Shown here piece by piece: positions 33,453-47,777 of a stretch of 64,000 bases of DNA (the first letter of the stretch is position 1; each line of letters opens with the position of its first letter). The notes beneath the pieces were generated by a model, which saw nothing but the letters and a program-made list of their open reading frames with translations, was not told the DNA's origin and searched no databases. The DNA comes from Aulostomus chinensis (taxonomy: Eukaryota > Chordata > Actinopteri > Syngnathiformes > Aulostomidae): contig JBBMOA010000002.1 in the NCBI GenBank assembly GCA_037954235.1, positions 12,761,009-12,825,008 of the forward strand, read 5' to 3'. The position numbers and the translations under genes were made by a program.

Positions 33453-36162
33453 CTGAGCCACCGTCAGCCAAGTAGAGGTCTCTGGCATACAAGACAGAGT
33501 CCAACATGGACTCAAACAGCAGGAAGTAACCCTGAGGAGAGAGGAAATGAACATTACTCACACAAGTATTCTGAAAAAGCTCACGGAGCCGGTATCGTTG
33601 ACGTTCAGGGGTTGAACAGAACATCACAATGGCAGAAATTTGAATTAGCAATGACTGTAGCGTGGTCTGCTATACAGCATCCAAAAGTTTGACCCTGGGC
33701 TGACCTCCTGTTCTGCTCCAGTAGATGGCACATTAACCGTGGTATTATTTCATTAATGCTGAAATTGCGTTTTGTCCACATCTTGTTGGCTTCGACCTGA
33801 GTGGCAGTTACTGCTGACAAATGACTTTTTCTACCTGCTACCCCCCCAAGCAGCGGATCAGCCAATCAGACAAGCCAGACCTGACACACTACCCCATTCA
33901 ATAGGTTATTTTATGTGAGTGGGTTCAAACATGGACGGCAATGTCAATCACAGTGTAAAAACCTTTGAAATGACATAACTGATGGAATTTGTGATGGGAA
34001 CCTTTCGCCTGGAAAGGGAAATGGGAAGGAGGAGAGGTGAGGGCCAGGATGGAGTTACTATGGTGACAATGCTTTTTTTTTTTTTACGTGTTGTGAAGAA
34101 AAAGTGGAGTGGAAGAAGAGTGAGACAAAGGCATACAGGAAGAACGCTGTTGCCAGCTGAATAGTAATTTACTGAGATAAGAGCCTTATTATTTAAATTA
34201 AGACAGTCTTTCATTGGCGGGAGGAGAGTGAGCAGCAGACAAACACGGGAAACCAGCCCTGATTTATAACTCGGACACTAAAATCGTCACCATCTCTGTC
34301 ACGGGCCTGAGCTGATAATGACAACAAAGATGAAGCTGATATAACCGACTCATCCTCCGCGCGGTGATAAAGGGATACATCCTCTCTGTTTATTGGTCGT
34401 GGATGGTCTCAAACCAAAGTCAGACACCCAGCTCGTCTGTTGCTGACTGTGGTCCACTCAATGACCTTAACAGCACACCGTTTTTAAAACCTTCACACAG
34501 GCCTCATAATTTAGAGCCCAATTTCACGGGACACTGCTTCACTTGAAGGGAAAAAGGATATGAGAGAGAGCCATGCCTAAAAGCAGAGTCCCACCTTACA
34601 TTTATCTCCAATGATGCTTCAGGATTACTGCACCCACCCACCCCCCGCCTTCCATGTCCTCCTGGATGACAACCCTCTGCTTTATACACCTGAAATGTTG
34701 TCCTAAAATTCAAAAACATAGCTCCATCATTTAAAGTGGGAGGGGAAGTTTGAAGTTATGTGACTAACATTTGCCTAATTGCACCGAGTTTTTTTCAGGT
34801 TATCCTAATGTACATATGCCCGTTCACACATGCCAGTCTGATAAACAAAATATCGCAGGGACATCTTTAGGGAGATCCAAATTTAACACAAACATCCACT
34901 TCAGTTTAAGAATGACCTAAAAAAAAATTCTCCAGGTGGTCAAATCTCCAAGTTCAATGTCAGACTGACAGGCATACAACCACACTTCAGTAAGATGTAC
35001 CTTAGATGAAAAGACAATCGATTCCTCTGTTTTAAACATGACAGTAATGAAGCAGGTGTTATGTTTCTACATTTTTCTCTACATTTAACCTGTTAAGCTG
35101 GTATTTTACCAAGTTCATCTTATTGGAAATTTCATCCTGTCAATGTTGCAAAAACACTGGATCAGTAATTTCAATTTCCTCCACTACAAACAACAGCATA
35201 GCCCTGGGAGTGATGTCTACCACTTTCAAGCAACGTTATGACACAAGAGGTCATCTAGTATTTTGACAATTGTTAGTGTTCCACACACAACTGCAATACA
35301 ATTTGAAGTGGAAAAAATGTATTTTAAGACAGAGAGTGAGATGAAGATGTCTTAACATGAGGATACTAATGTGACATCCTTTGTGCTTTTGATCAGTGTC
35401 ATTACAGAGACTATCTTAAAAAAGCGGTTGCTAATAGCTAGCATTATAGTGAATGAGTAGCAATCAGCAAGTGTCTTTTTTCCACTTCTTGTCTTCCTCT
35501 ACAAATGTTCTACATTGAGAGTCTGAGCCCATTTCTAGTATGTGCAAGTAACCCTACAAGCTAGTGGGAGTTTTATGCCTGTTAAGCCCAATTTACAGCT
35601 ACACAGAGCCATACAGTTTGGAAGACAGATGACAGAGTCATTTTTCTTCTTCCCACAGGTCAGTGTACTACCAAAATGATGTTTAAAATGTTCTATTCAG
35701 CAAGAATGGGGCAACATGTTGCTTTTGGACCAGTATTAAGTCAGGTATGAGGGTTAGCTAGCGAGCGTAAAAATGCATGAGTAGAAAGATTAAACCAACT
35801 GACCAACCATACATATTGTATACATACATATATACATACATATATAAATATATATATACACATATTGTATATATATACATATATACATACATATACAAAC
35901 ATGCATATACATACATACATACATATATACATACATACATATATACATACATACATGCATATACATACATACATGCATATACATACATACATACATATAT
36001 ACATTCATACATATACATACATACATACATACATATATACATTCATACATATACATATATACATACACATACATACATATATACATACATACATACATAT
36101 ATATACATATATACATACATATATACATACATACATATATACATACATATAATTACACACAC

Positions 36163-36193
<31 letters not shown>

Positions 36194-37113
36194 CATATGG
36201 ATAGAGGGAGAGAGAAAGCATAACCAAGTAAAACTAGTAAATAACTAGTTGTGAAATTCTTTTGAGCAAGTAGGTTGTTAAGAAGCACTTTGATGGACTG
36301 GCCAATGTGATAATCAATAGCAGTGAATCAAAAACTTTTACCATGTTTTAACATGTTAGTTTCTCAAACAACACAAACAGATTCACTGCACCACGTAAGA
36401 CTACATTCAACTCATTTTTCAAATTTATCAAACTTTATCTTGATTCACTTGTTTAAAAAGACTGGACCGAATCACGTACTTTTTGGATACCGTCTAAACT
36501 CATTGATGTGTCTGTCAGCGGGCTCTTGGACACCGACAGGCAGGGATGTCAGACAGCTATGCTGGTGCAGTATAGTCACTGTGCATTTCCATAAAAGAGA
36601 CTAATGAAAACCTAATGAGAATGGGCTGGAGCAGCTTATGCACATTAACAAAATTAGCATATAAAACACATTCCCCCAGCGCAGGCTACCACACATGCTC
36701 CCATCCACATATGCACACATACAAAAATGCCACTACCATAGTTGTGTTTGTCAAGAGTTTTAGCATTTTCATCCTGTTGTCACTGACATTCACTTTGCAC
36801 AAAATAATCACTACTACTGTGTTTTCTTCTTGAATCCATCTTTTATGATCAATCTTTCATTGTTTCCATGTTTTTAGTAGCTTGAAGCAGAATGCTACAA
36901 CCCTTTGAGGGGTACCATTTACAGATTTGTGTGTCCATCAACATTTAAGAGTGAGATGCTTGCAATTATATGAGTTTCATACATCATCTGCATCAGCAGT
37001 TTAGCATGTCCTCCACCCTCCTCTCTCTTTCCGCATTTAATACAAGTCCTCCTCAATTACTGCAGATCATCATCCCTTCAATCCCAGGAGGGCCACAGAA
37101 AAATAAAGGAGAT

Positions 37114-37153
<40 letters not shown>

Positions 37154-39766
37154 TAGTGGTGCGCCTCCATGCTTCACTAAACCCCAAAAGGCGGGACCTC
37201 TACATTGACAAGCCTCCCTACTATACTAGTATCTGGACATATGATGCCAATTTACCATAAACACATCACATACAACGCTGTGATAGATTTTTAGGGTGTT
37301 AACGCTTGGTGGGTGTACACTGTGCAGGTTCCCGTAACGACCTCATTTCCATTTCAATCTCAACGAGAAATGAGAAAGATAGTGTAAGAGAAAAGTCATT
37401 TGCAGTATAGCCATGAGGTCATTAGTAGTGGCTTTTATGAAATCAGTGATAAGGACATCATGCGATTTTTAGATGGCCAGTAAAACATTTCATTAAGTAT
37501 GCAAATGATGGTGAGGTGTAAAGATGGAAATTGTTTTTTTTTTTCCACTTATCTACGGTACTTATGACTACACAACTGGATATTGAATACTGTAAGTCGG
37601 CTGCATATGAATACAACAAGATCACCTTTGTGTGCCTTTGTTTAATAAATCGTTCTTGCTATGAATTTATACACATTACAAAATATACTTGTGTTCTCGT
37701 CCATGCATTTACAGGCTGTTATCATTTTGAATGAACAGGAGGGTCATTTCTCTCCAGGAAAACTGTGTCTCCTGAACAATGCATGACTATGGGTTTGGGT
37801 TCATAAGAAGGTCTTCTGAGAGAAATATCAGCTGCATGAGTTTCATGTTCTGCGTCCACCAATAACATTCAAAGTGTTTCTCCTCGGAAACTAACTTTTT
37901 TGCTGTTCTTGTGACTGGATTTGGCTTGTAATGATGTCATGGTTTTGGGTTTTTTTTTGTGCAATCAGATCTTACTGAGGTGTAAACACAATCCATAAAA
38001 TGTGCACACATCTGTACCTATGACATCATCATCCTGGTCTATAGTGATATACGGATGGGCTCATTGTCACCATTTGAATACCCATATGTGCGTAATTCAC
38101 AAACCCATCATGTCATCTCCTCCTCTCATTATCACTGTGACCCTCATCCAGTTGCCCACCGTCAAACATGGCAAGTAACCCTTGAAAAATACATGCTACC
38201 TTGGTGCCCCCAAATCTGGCTAATTTTCCTCCCAAAAATCCATCCATCCATTTTCTGCTGCTTATCCTGTTAAGGGTCACGGGGGGGTGGAGCCTATCCC
38301 AGCAGTCTTCAGGTGAGAGGCGGGGTTCACCCTGGACAGGTCACCAGTCCATCACAGGACCAACACATAGAGACAGACAACCATTCACACTCACAGTCAC
38401 ACCTACAGTCAATTTAGAGTATCAATCAGCCTCGTCCCCTCTTGATGTCTTTGGACTGTGGGAGGAAGCTGGAGTACCAGAGAGAACCCACACAGGAACA
38501 GGGAGAACATGCAGACTCACACAGAAAGATCCTGTGATGGAGCTGGGACTGGAACCTGGAACCTTCTTGCTGTGAGGAGACAGTGCTGACCACTGCACCA
38601 CTGTGCCGCCCCCAAAAAATCCATCAAAATAAAATATAAGATTCTCCAAAGACAGTTTATATCACATGCACTGGCCTAACAAACAATACATCACCAAGAA
38701 CAAATGAAATGGGTCGCTGCATCCAAAGTTGTTTATCAGGTAGTTGGCTCAAGACACTTCTGTGGAGTTTTAAGGTCCATGGGGGGGGGGGGGGGGGGGG
38801 TGTACATGCAGCCAATTAATCCTCATTACAACATAGACGTACCTGTGGCATGGTCACTGTGTGTGTTTGTGTACACATGCATCTACCAGTGAGTAGATGG
38901 GGTGTGATTGACAGCTAGACAGTTTAACGGACAGGAAGACTGATGACTACCATCCTCTTCTGAGGCAGGTGAGGCACCCAGCACCAATAATGAGGCTACA
39001 GAGTAAAGGATGCCGTTAATTTGTCTTCACTCTTCCACCACACACAACACTTTGTACTTTTTGTGTTTGTGTGTAGAAAAGTGCCACATACTTTTTATGT
39101 GGCACACATAATAAGTATGTGTGCTCGTTTATAGTCAAACTGAGTCCACCTCAAGGTGAAATATCAGAGATGTAGGCACTCCACAGCAAGTTGGACAGTC
39201 TTCTTTGACTTGTTCAGGGTTCCTTTCACATTGTAATGGAACAGGTCAAACAATTTGACATTCTGAAACATTTTCAAGGCAAGTTGCTTTATTCAACAAG
39301 AAACTCACAATTCAGGGACAGTGGCCGTTATCGCTCTGTAGGAGACCATTAATAACAGAAGTACACATTTCTATGTTAGTATTATACCTCTTAGTCCACA
39401 CGTACACCAAATATCTCAGGTTAAGTTTAAAAACCTACAGTGGCGCTGGAAGTTTGATCAATCAGGTCTGACCTGCAGAAGAGGTTCATTCAAAATCTAA
39501 CAAGGGTAACATGCAAAGATATTTCCCATCCCTAAAAACGGCCAACATTGAGGGTAATAGGTGGAGTGTTGGCCTAGCTGGCATATTGAAGTAGGTAAAT
39601 ACAATAATAAGTCTTACTGTGTTTCATGGAATGCAAACTTTTGCCTGATGCACAAGAGAATTAACCTTTCTAATTATAATTGATTCCCATTTATAAAATA
39701 ATGAGACTTAAAACCAGCCTTGATGGCTGCACTACCGACATCCTGACAGATGCTAGTGTGTTATAG

Positions 39767-39805
<39 letters not shown>

Positions 39806-42800
39806 TATTCAACAAATAATGCCGGTGTGAGTTCTGACATATACATAAGCAGCAGATGTGTGCAGCTCTTACACAGTTTGTTGAATGTACTCAGTTTCAC
39901 TGTTAGGGAAGAGGATTAGAGCAACATGTGATTTTTTTTACTGTTCTTAGTTTAAAGTCAGAAAATTACCAATGCAATCTGTACAGTGGCTGGCTTACAG
40001 TTCACTGTAGCGTGTGTGTGTGTGTGTGTGTTTGTGTGTGTGTATATTTATGAAATGTTAAAAATCTCTCCTGTATCACACTGCAAATCAAATCATGTTT
40101 GTTTAAGCCAACTTTGACAGTGCCCTCTCACGTCAGTATTTGTTTGTCCGTGCCACTAAACCCTCTGAAGTGATTCATCTTTATTCAGCCTGCGGGGAAC
40201 TAAGCTTCCCTCCTCCTTGTCAGTCCGCCGGTCTCTTATCTGCTCTTGACTGTTTGTTTTTCAGTGTGCTGAGAGAGAGGGCCGATCAATGCTGTGAGTT
40301 ATGAAATGACAGTGGCGCTACTAAAGGCAGTCTCTCAAACACTGGTGAGGCAGACACTCACCACCACTGATCCACCACATTCATCACCCATCGCCATCTA
40401 TTAGTCCTGTTACCACTGTTTGTCTGCGCACTCCAATGACTCTGACAGCTGAACTTCAATTATACAATTCTCACTCCTCCATAACAGACAAAGTTGCGAA
40501 TCTATGAAGCCACAGCATTCTTGTATAAGGACAAAGTAACAACCTGAACTACCTAAAACCTGCTGCTGTCAGACACCGCAGTTGTATGATTTATGATATC
40601 ATTACTGTTATTCCAAGACAACATTGCTGGTTAAATTCATTTGTAGAGCCTCAACAGGGTGTCAATACTTGTTTACAGAAACATAATACGAACTATCTGA
40701 GAGAACCAGACTTCCATTCAGGCAAATGCAGTATGATCAAATAAACTTTATGAGATTTAGTAGATTTGCTCATTTGCAGAGAACCAAATGAATATCAATT
40801 TAATTAAAGTTTTCTGTTCAGAAAGTGTTACCGAAATTAAGATGATACTTGCAAGAGACATGAGAACACGCTCCATGTACACTGACATGCACACAACAGA
40901 CGAAACACAGCTCTGAGACATATTGCCCTTGCTTACCATGACCATCACGGCAAACTGTAACATGCTTTCCAGAAGGCAAGAAGTTAGCAAACAACTTACA
41001 ACAGTTCCAGTGTCCAACAGTACAAATGTAAAGGTTTGGCTAAAATTCAAAATATGTTTAAGATAAGGACAGAACCTAGATCAAGCCTAGATCATGCAAC
41101 ATGTCCCATGTGTACAGTCTTAACTTAATGCTTGTCGCTTGCTTTGGATTTTTAAAAACACACAGACACATAAAAACCTGTGTCCAGGTGAAATGAGTTT
41201 GAGTACAATGCAGTTTTACAGTCTCATACCATTGTTTATGCAAAGCTCTGACTGAACTGATTGAATTCATATTATTTTTCTCATTCAAATCTTGAAACTT
41301 TACATTTTTCTTCTACATTGGGACCCCACAATTCCAGTACAACAGACAAGTCTTTTGATTCCACCGGCTGTACTCCAGTGCCTTTTGCCTCAATCCATAG
41401 AGAACAAAGCCGGGAAAGAAATCAGACTCAAAAATGATCTACCATGTGGTGAGTTCTCAAGATAATACAACCTTCTACCCAATTTAAGTCTAAATATCAA
41501 AAAAAAAAAAAAAAAAAAAAACATATACGCCAATATAATACATCTGTGATAGGCCCATGAGAGGCCAATCAGTCGGGCCCTACACCATACATACCAACAC
41601 AAGGAATTAGAGCCATCACCTCCATCTCTCTGAGGTAAAAGGTGGCTGGCTACAAAACAAGATCATTTAGTTTTAATACAGTCTAAAGTCATTTAGACCA
41701 GCAAGAAAGTCTTCAGCTGTGACAACTGTCACTTTTCCATTTTATGCAGGCAGTGTGGAGGGCAGCCTTTTCAGTCCTGGTGACTCTGAGAAATGTCTGC
41801 CATTGCATCAGTGATGAGAAGTGACTGGAGGATTCTTAGATATATTAGTGCTCAGTGAGCCAGTGTCGTCAGAGATTATGCCCCCTATCCTTCACTGTTC
41901 TACCTGCATGTCACCCGCCGAATTTCAATTTCCCTAGCGTGGGGATGGGAAGGCTCTGGCTGGCGACCCCTGTTCGTGGCCCTGGGTTTTCACGATGGAT
42001 GGGGGAGGTGGAGGGGGGACAGATTCAGGATGCTCATGAATTAGGGATGACTTCAGCAGTGCATTCAACTTTGGCCGTCACGCCTGTATCACCACAGAGA
42101 ATCTCCCTGATAAATGGGCATCAAGAGGAATCAAGACTGTTTCTCCTGGTTGGGTATTCACAGGAGCTCATGGAGGAGTTTAGCTCCATGTAAGCCATGT
42201 TTAAAACATGTATCACAGCTGCTGCCACATTGCTTTCTGCATGCTTTGCTGGTAAAAAACAAAGCAAGGTTAACTGGAGCATCTAGTGTACATCTTGGGA
42301 ATATGCATGCACTGGGTGCATTTCCAACGGTTCTACAAAAATTAGCTTCCGAGACATTTTAACACGTGAACAGCCTTGGCCTCAGACTGGTCTTCAACAC
42401 TCTATCATGGTGCAAAAGTACAGCATGGCCTCACTTTGCTGATGTTTGATACAAAAAAACCAAAGGCCTTCATTATGATCAATATTTTGGTCAAGTAATT
42501 GTTCTTGAATATATACATATTGGAATGACTGGCTCTGGTGCATGCATATACTGTTTATGTATGTACTGTATATAAACACATACCACAAATATTACATCTT
42601 GCATCCAGTAGGTGGTGCTAGCGTGTGTTATGTTGCTCTACGTTGAGCGAAGACAATACATTCAGCTTGTGGCCATGTATTCCATTTGCCTTCTCGCCAC
42701 ATTGCCACAAAAACGATATCAAAAAAAAAAAAAAAAAAAAAAATCAGCCTTCATTGCAGCCCATCACCAAGTTCATAAGGCACTTCGGACAAAATGTGAG

Positions 42801-45016
42801 ATAAATGAGGTCCACCAACTACAAGGAGTACTTCGAAGTGCATAAAAGAAAAAAGTCCAACGGCTTTCCCTCGGCCCACGGTACACCCTCCCCATCACAT
42901 GACATACAAATTCGGCCTCATCATTCCTGCATTATTCTATCAAAAACAATGAGTAGCTACCTAGTATGAAAGTGTGTACTGACCATCCATTCTGAGATGA
43001 TGATGTCCACTTTCTCCACGGGGAGGTTGATGTCTTCTATGCGACCTTTGATCAAAGTGATCGTGTCCTCCAGTTGGTTGGATCTGCAGGACATACGGAT
43101 GCAAAGTCTTACTAACAGACACAAACACGAATTTGACTCACTTTCAGGGTTCACACCATCCCTGCTCCTGATTCAAAAGTGTGTTTTAATTTCCCGTCTT
43201 TGTGACATGCCACAAGTTCAGCGTGTCCATAACGTTCATTCTGCTGTTCAGTGCTTCACAGGTAGAGTACTGTGGTGTTTTCAGATGTTTTGGGCCGAAA
43301 AAAGCTGTGTGCAGCATTAAATGAAGCTGAGGAGAACAGGCAGGTTGAACCAAACCAGAGGATTTATGAGCCATAAAAGCTGTGACAGACAGACACAAAG
43401 CAGGTCCAGCCCTGGAGAAAATATATATGTTTAAATGAAATCATATTAAACTTGTGTCACTTCTGTGAGCGAGCTCTTTTAACATTACATACTGTACTTG
43501 AACTTGAGGTGACTCTAACTGTCAGTTCCAAGGTTGATCAAGTAGATTAAAGACTAACTGATGGCCTACATAAAGCAGATCCTTTCAATGCCCTGTTTTG
43601 TCCACTTACGGCTGGATGATGTTGAACTAAATGGCACACGAGGACGTCTCCAGTGACATTTTCAAGAAACTCATCAACAGCTACTTTCACGCAGCGATTC
43701 AACTGCCATTAAAACGACCCCACCATTAAGATACTTTGCTTGTTTACACACAACCAACCAACACTTTGAAAAGCCACCTCAGTGAGTGAAATTATTCAGA
43801 ACTCCTGCGTGCAGCAACAGGGGCGTGACTTGCAAACAAAACAGCCTCAGTGCCTTGAGATTGAAAATTCAAAATTTGTCACGACTTGTGAGCGGCCATA
43901 GTTTTTGTGTACATCCAGGCGTCCGTTCTCACGAGTGAAAGATAAAAAACCTGCAACTGTGGGCCAGCAGAGGTGTCAGCTCAGGTAGGAACTGGAAGAT
44001 CATTGCAGCTGTTTAAATGATCCTTCCTTTCACAGCGGCCAGCCTGAGTATCAATCTCTGTGAATATTCCATTATCATGACAGCTAATGTTACCCAGGAC
44101 AGAACAATTACTCACAGCGGCCCAGAGTGCATTTCTGTAGCAGCGATCCTTATCTTGAACTGTCTCTCCCCTCTCCCCTGCTCTGCTCTCGCCGCTATCG
44201 CCTCCTCCCAGAATCCAACACCCCCACACCCCCACCTCCTCCACTTTTCACAAGAGGGAAACACTGTAATCTCATTATTGGGGCAATTTAGAGGACAATG
44301 TCAGGACTCAGGGGAGAGAGAGTCAGTATCTGTGCAGCCTTGTAGGGATGTGTAAGAGCACGAGTGAGAGAGCGAATGGGGGGAGGAGAGATGCTGGGCC
44401 TTTTTTTTTATTGTAAACAGGTAATAATCTAAGAATAACATGCTTTTAAAACAAAAAAATATTACGAACTATAAACAGGGAAAAACACAAGATTACATCA
44501 AATCAAAGACTTGACATGAACCTGAATTTTGCTGGTTTACATGATTTCACTCTGCATATTATGAATCTAACATTTGCTATTTGCTGAAAAGGATATCCAC
44601 AAACAGACCCTCCCCCCAACCTCTACCTCTAGTTCAAATCGGAAGTAAAACTCTAGTTTCACTCATCTATTTCACTTTTTTGTCACAATCCAAAGGATTC
44701 TATTGGGCAATCAATCAATTCCAGCCATTTAAAAAAGTATTTAGACATTATCCATTAAGGAAGTGACTGTGAAGGAAGGAATTTACAACCGGCATTTCAT
44801 TTAAACTTTGGTGACGGAGTGGAGACAGGAGATGGATGCTCCTGCCCAACCAACAGGAGCCACTTTAATTACGATCCTGATATTAACATCAAGGCGAAGT
44901 GACACACACACACACACACACACACACGCTCTAAAGTTACAACTCAAGCAAACAGTGGACATAAAGGGACCCAAGGGCAGACTGTGTGTGTTTCTGTTTT
45001 TAAGTTTGTTTGTCAG

Positions 45017-45060
<44 letters not shown>

Positions 45061-47728
45061 GGAAGAGCTGAATCTTCATCACTGGCGAACCTGCGACGCA
45101 CTCTGCATGCCAACTCACACTCCAACAACGAGTCAGTGGTCTGTAAAATTAAAATGTCCTTTTCCTTCAGCAAACCCCGTTGTTTTGCTTATGCGACACT
45201 CTCTTATGTAACAGTCATAATAGCAGTCATAATGGCCCCTTACTCAAAAATGCGTTACAAAGAAAGGGGTGTGATGAAGGAAGAGGCGGCAGGATGACGG
45301 GGGGACAGTAAAGGCTCCGGTGGAGGTAAATGGGCTCTAGTGTTGAGAAATGCGCTGGAAAACTAGAAACAGATAACATCCGGAATTGGACGGAGGACTG
45401 TATTACAGCGTGCTATTAGGGGGTCATCTACATGTTTGTGTGTGTGCCTGCAGGTTGGACCATTACCGTGTGGGAGCGGAGGCGTGGGGTGAATCAGTCA
45501 GAGCGCAGGTGTAAATTACGTACATTATGGCCATGCGACTGACAGCAGCTCTATTGAAGTCAACCAGCTCCAACAAATAAAAGGTGGCTGGAGGTCACAC
45601 AGACCACTTCTCCCACAACTCCCTGCTGCACACAGATGGGAAAAAGCCCATCTAAATAATGGGGAGACTCTCGAAGGACCACTACAATCTGAAAGGTGAG
45701 GGTGATGTGACTGACTGGAGTAGCTGAGCAAGAACAACCACGACCAGGCTAATCTGCTAGCATGTCAACAGCCAACTGAGAAAGAAGCTGAGTTTTAAAA
45801 ATGTAATTTGTCTTTGCTGAGTACCAGAAATGATATTGCACAAACCTGACACTGCAAATGTTTTGTTTCACAGAACCATCTGAAAAAGCATTTCCAACAA
45901 AAACTTGGCTTTCACCATAATAACCATCCATCTATGTCGGTCACTCACCAATTTCAACCAATCGGGATCAACTATGCTGGTGTAGGAACCAAAGTCAGAT
46001 GACAGAAGACCAAAAAACATCTTTTCCACTGAGAAAAGCCTTTAGTGGCATTATTTGCTCTTAAGTGAAGGAAGAAATTATCTCCAGTTCTGAGCTACCT
46101 GATGCTACATGCTAATGCTAACCTCTTAAGGGGCTGCCATTGACGAACAGTCCCCTTTCAATGTTATCACACCTAAACCCTTCTCTTCCTAAAGGACGCT
46201 GCCTGGTCCAGTTCTGCCACAAACACATAACCTGACAAGATAGTTTGTTATGTGGTGTTGTGGCACTGTGGTCACTTGCCTGACTATGTCCATGGCTTGA
46301 TAGATGATTTCTGATTGGTCGACAGCTATGACCTTCTTGGCTCCAGCTCTGGCAGCAAACATGGACAGTATGCCAGTGCCACAGCCCACATCTAGTACCA
46401 CCTGCAGGACCAAAGAGGGTGAAGGTGAGAAAGGGACAGACAGTAAGAAATCAACCCTGTGCTTGAAAAAGGACATTTATAGACGCTTCTATGAAAAGCT
46501 GCTTACAAGGGAGGACCATCACTCAAGGTGCTGTTAGCAGGAGACCCTGGAGTGGTCAAACTACTAATGCATCTACTCAACAATAAGACCAGCTACCACT
46601 TCCAGACCAAAATCCTCAAGAAACTTTTGAACTCTCGCCATTGTTGGAGACTACTCATTCACCTCAACTAGCAGTTTCCATCAGTTAAAAGTTTCCATAT
46701 TGTTAGGTACATTTTAAAGCTGTGGACTTAAAAAAAAAAAAGGAACCGGAAAAGGCGAATTAGGTTCCATCAGCTGGAGCAAATAGAAAATGCCATTCAG
46801 TGAAGCGGTCGTCTCATGTGCAGCCATCGACCAGTAGGAGGAGGGACGTCGAGAGGAACTACTTTAAGTTGGGTATTAGCCATGTTGCGTGCTGTCTGGC
46901 GACAAAGACAAAGTTTGTGAATACCTTGTTAGATGCTGGCTGCAAAACATTTTGCATTTTATCCTTTTTTCGAAACGGGCGAAGTCTATTTCAAGCAAGC
47001 ATAAAAACGTACCTGAAAAATTGGAGGAAGTTGTTTTTTGTTTTGATTTTTAATTTGGAGTTTCAATAAACCTTTTATAGAGTGATACTTCAAAAAGTGC
47101 ATCAAAATACGCCCATGGAAACACATCCAGAGTCGCTACATCTTTGGTGCTGTGCTGCCCACGCTCTCATCTGTAGGTAACCCTAGGTGTCTCTATTTAA
47201 GGCAACTGTAAGTGTCTTGTTGTCTTTATGGGTTCACAGAGGGTCGCCAGCACACTGCTGACACAACATAAACATCTCCTCTGTGCTGCTAGTGAAATAA
47301 GAATATCCTGCTCTCTTCTCTGTCTTCTGCCTCCTGGAGAAGGTGACACCTCCCTCTCAGCCAAATGCTTCGCCCTGACAGGGATAATGTACGTTCCCAT
47401 CAACGCAACCTGCCTCCCTGCCCAGAGTCATCCCAGCACTAACCAGCAGCACCCCATATAATGGATGGTCATGATACGGGCCACTGCCTCCTGCAACTAA
47501 AGGCAATGGAAACTAGAGGGCTCTTTGTTGGAAGAGGGGGTTTTTTTTTGGGGGGGGGGGGGTGGCCTGTTATCAGCAGTCTGCAGTCAACATTGGAGGT
47601 GCTAATAAAGTCGCTGTGTGTTTTAAATCAGACACCATCATCTTATTAATGTGTTTCCTGAAACACACACATGGCAGTTCCTGTAGATAGGCTGGGCTAC
47701 ACGTTAAACTGGGTGCACATGCGCGCGT

Positions 47729-47777
<49 letters not shown>

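Larger units (their letters stand above)
33532..42983. other. prmt3 intron 10 (9.45 kb)
   Basis: No exon recognised. It contains the TACA microsatellite (35.8-36.2 kb), an L2-type repeat tail (38.2-38.6 kb), GT runs (37115-37150, 39769-39802, 40010-40042), a 20-G run (38781-38800) and poly-A runs (41500-41521, 42721-42743). Confidence 0.7.

Noticed and set aside
35741..36288. Multiple ORFs up to 148 codons on both strands
   Set aside because: They are translations of the TACA microsatellite (Tyr/Ile/His/Thr and Met/Cys/Val/Tyr runs).
44801..45297. ORFs of 87-105 codons around 45 kb
   Set aside because: Their length comes from CA/GT repeats giving Thr-His or Val-Cys runs within a prmt3 intron.
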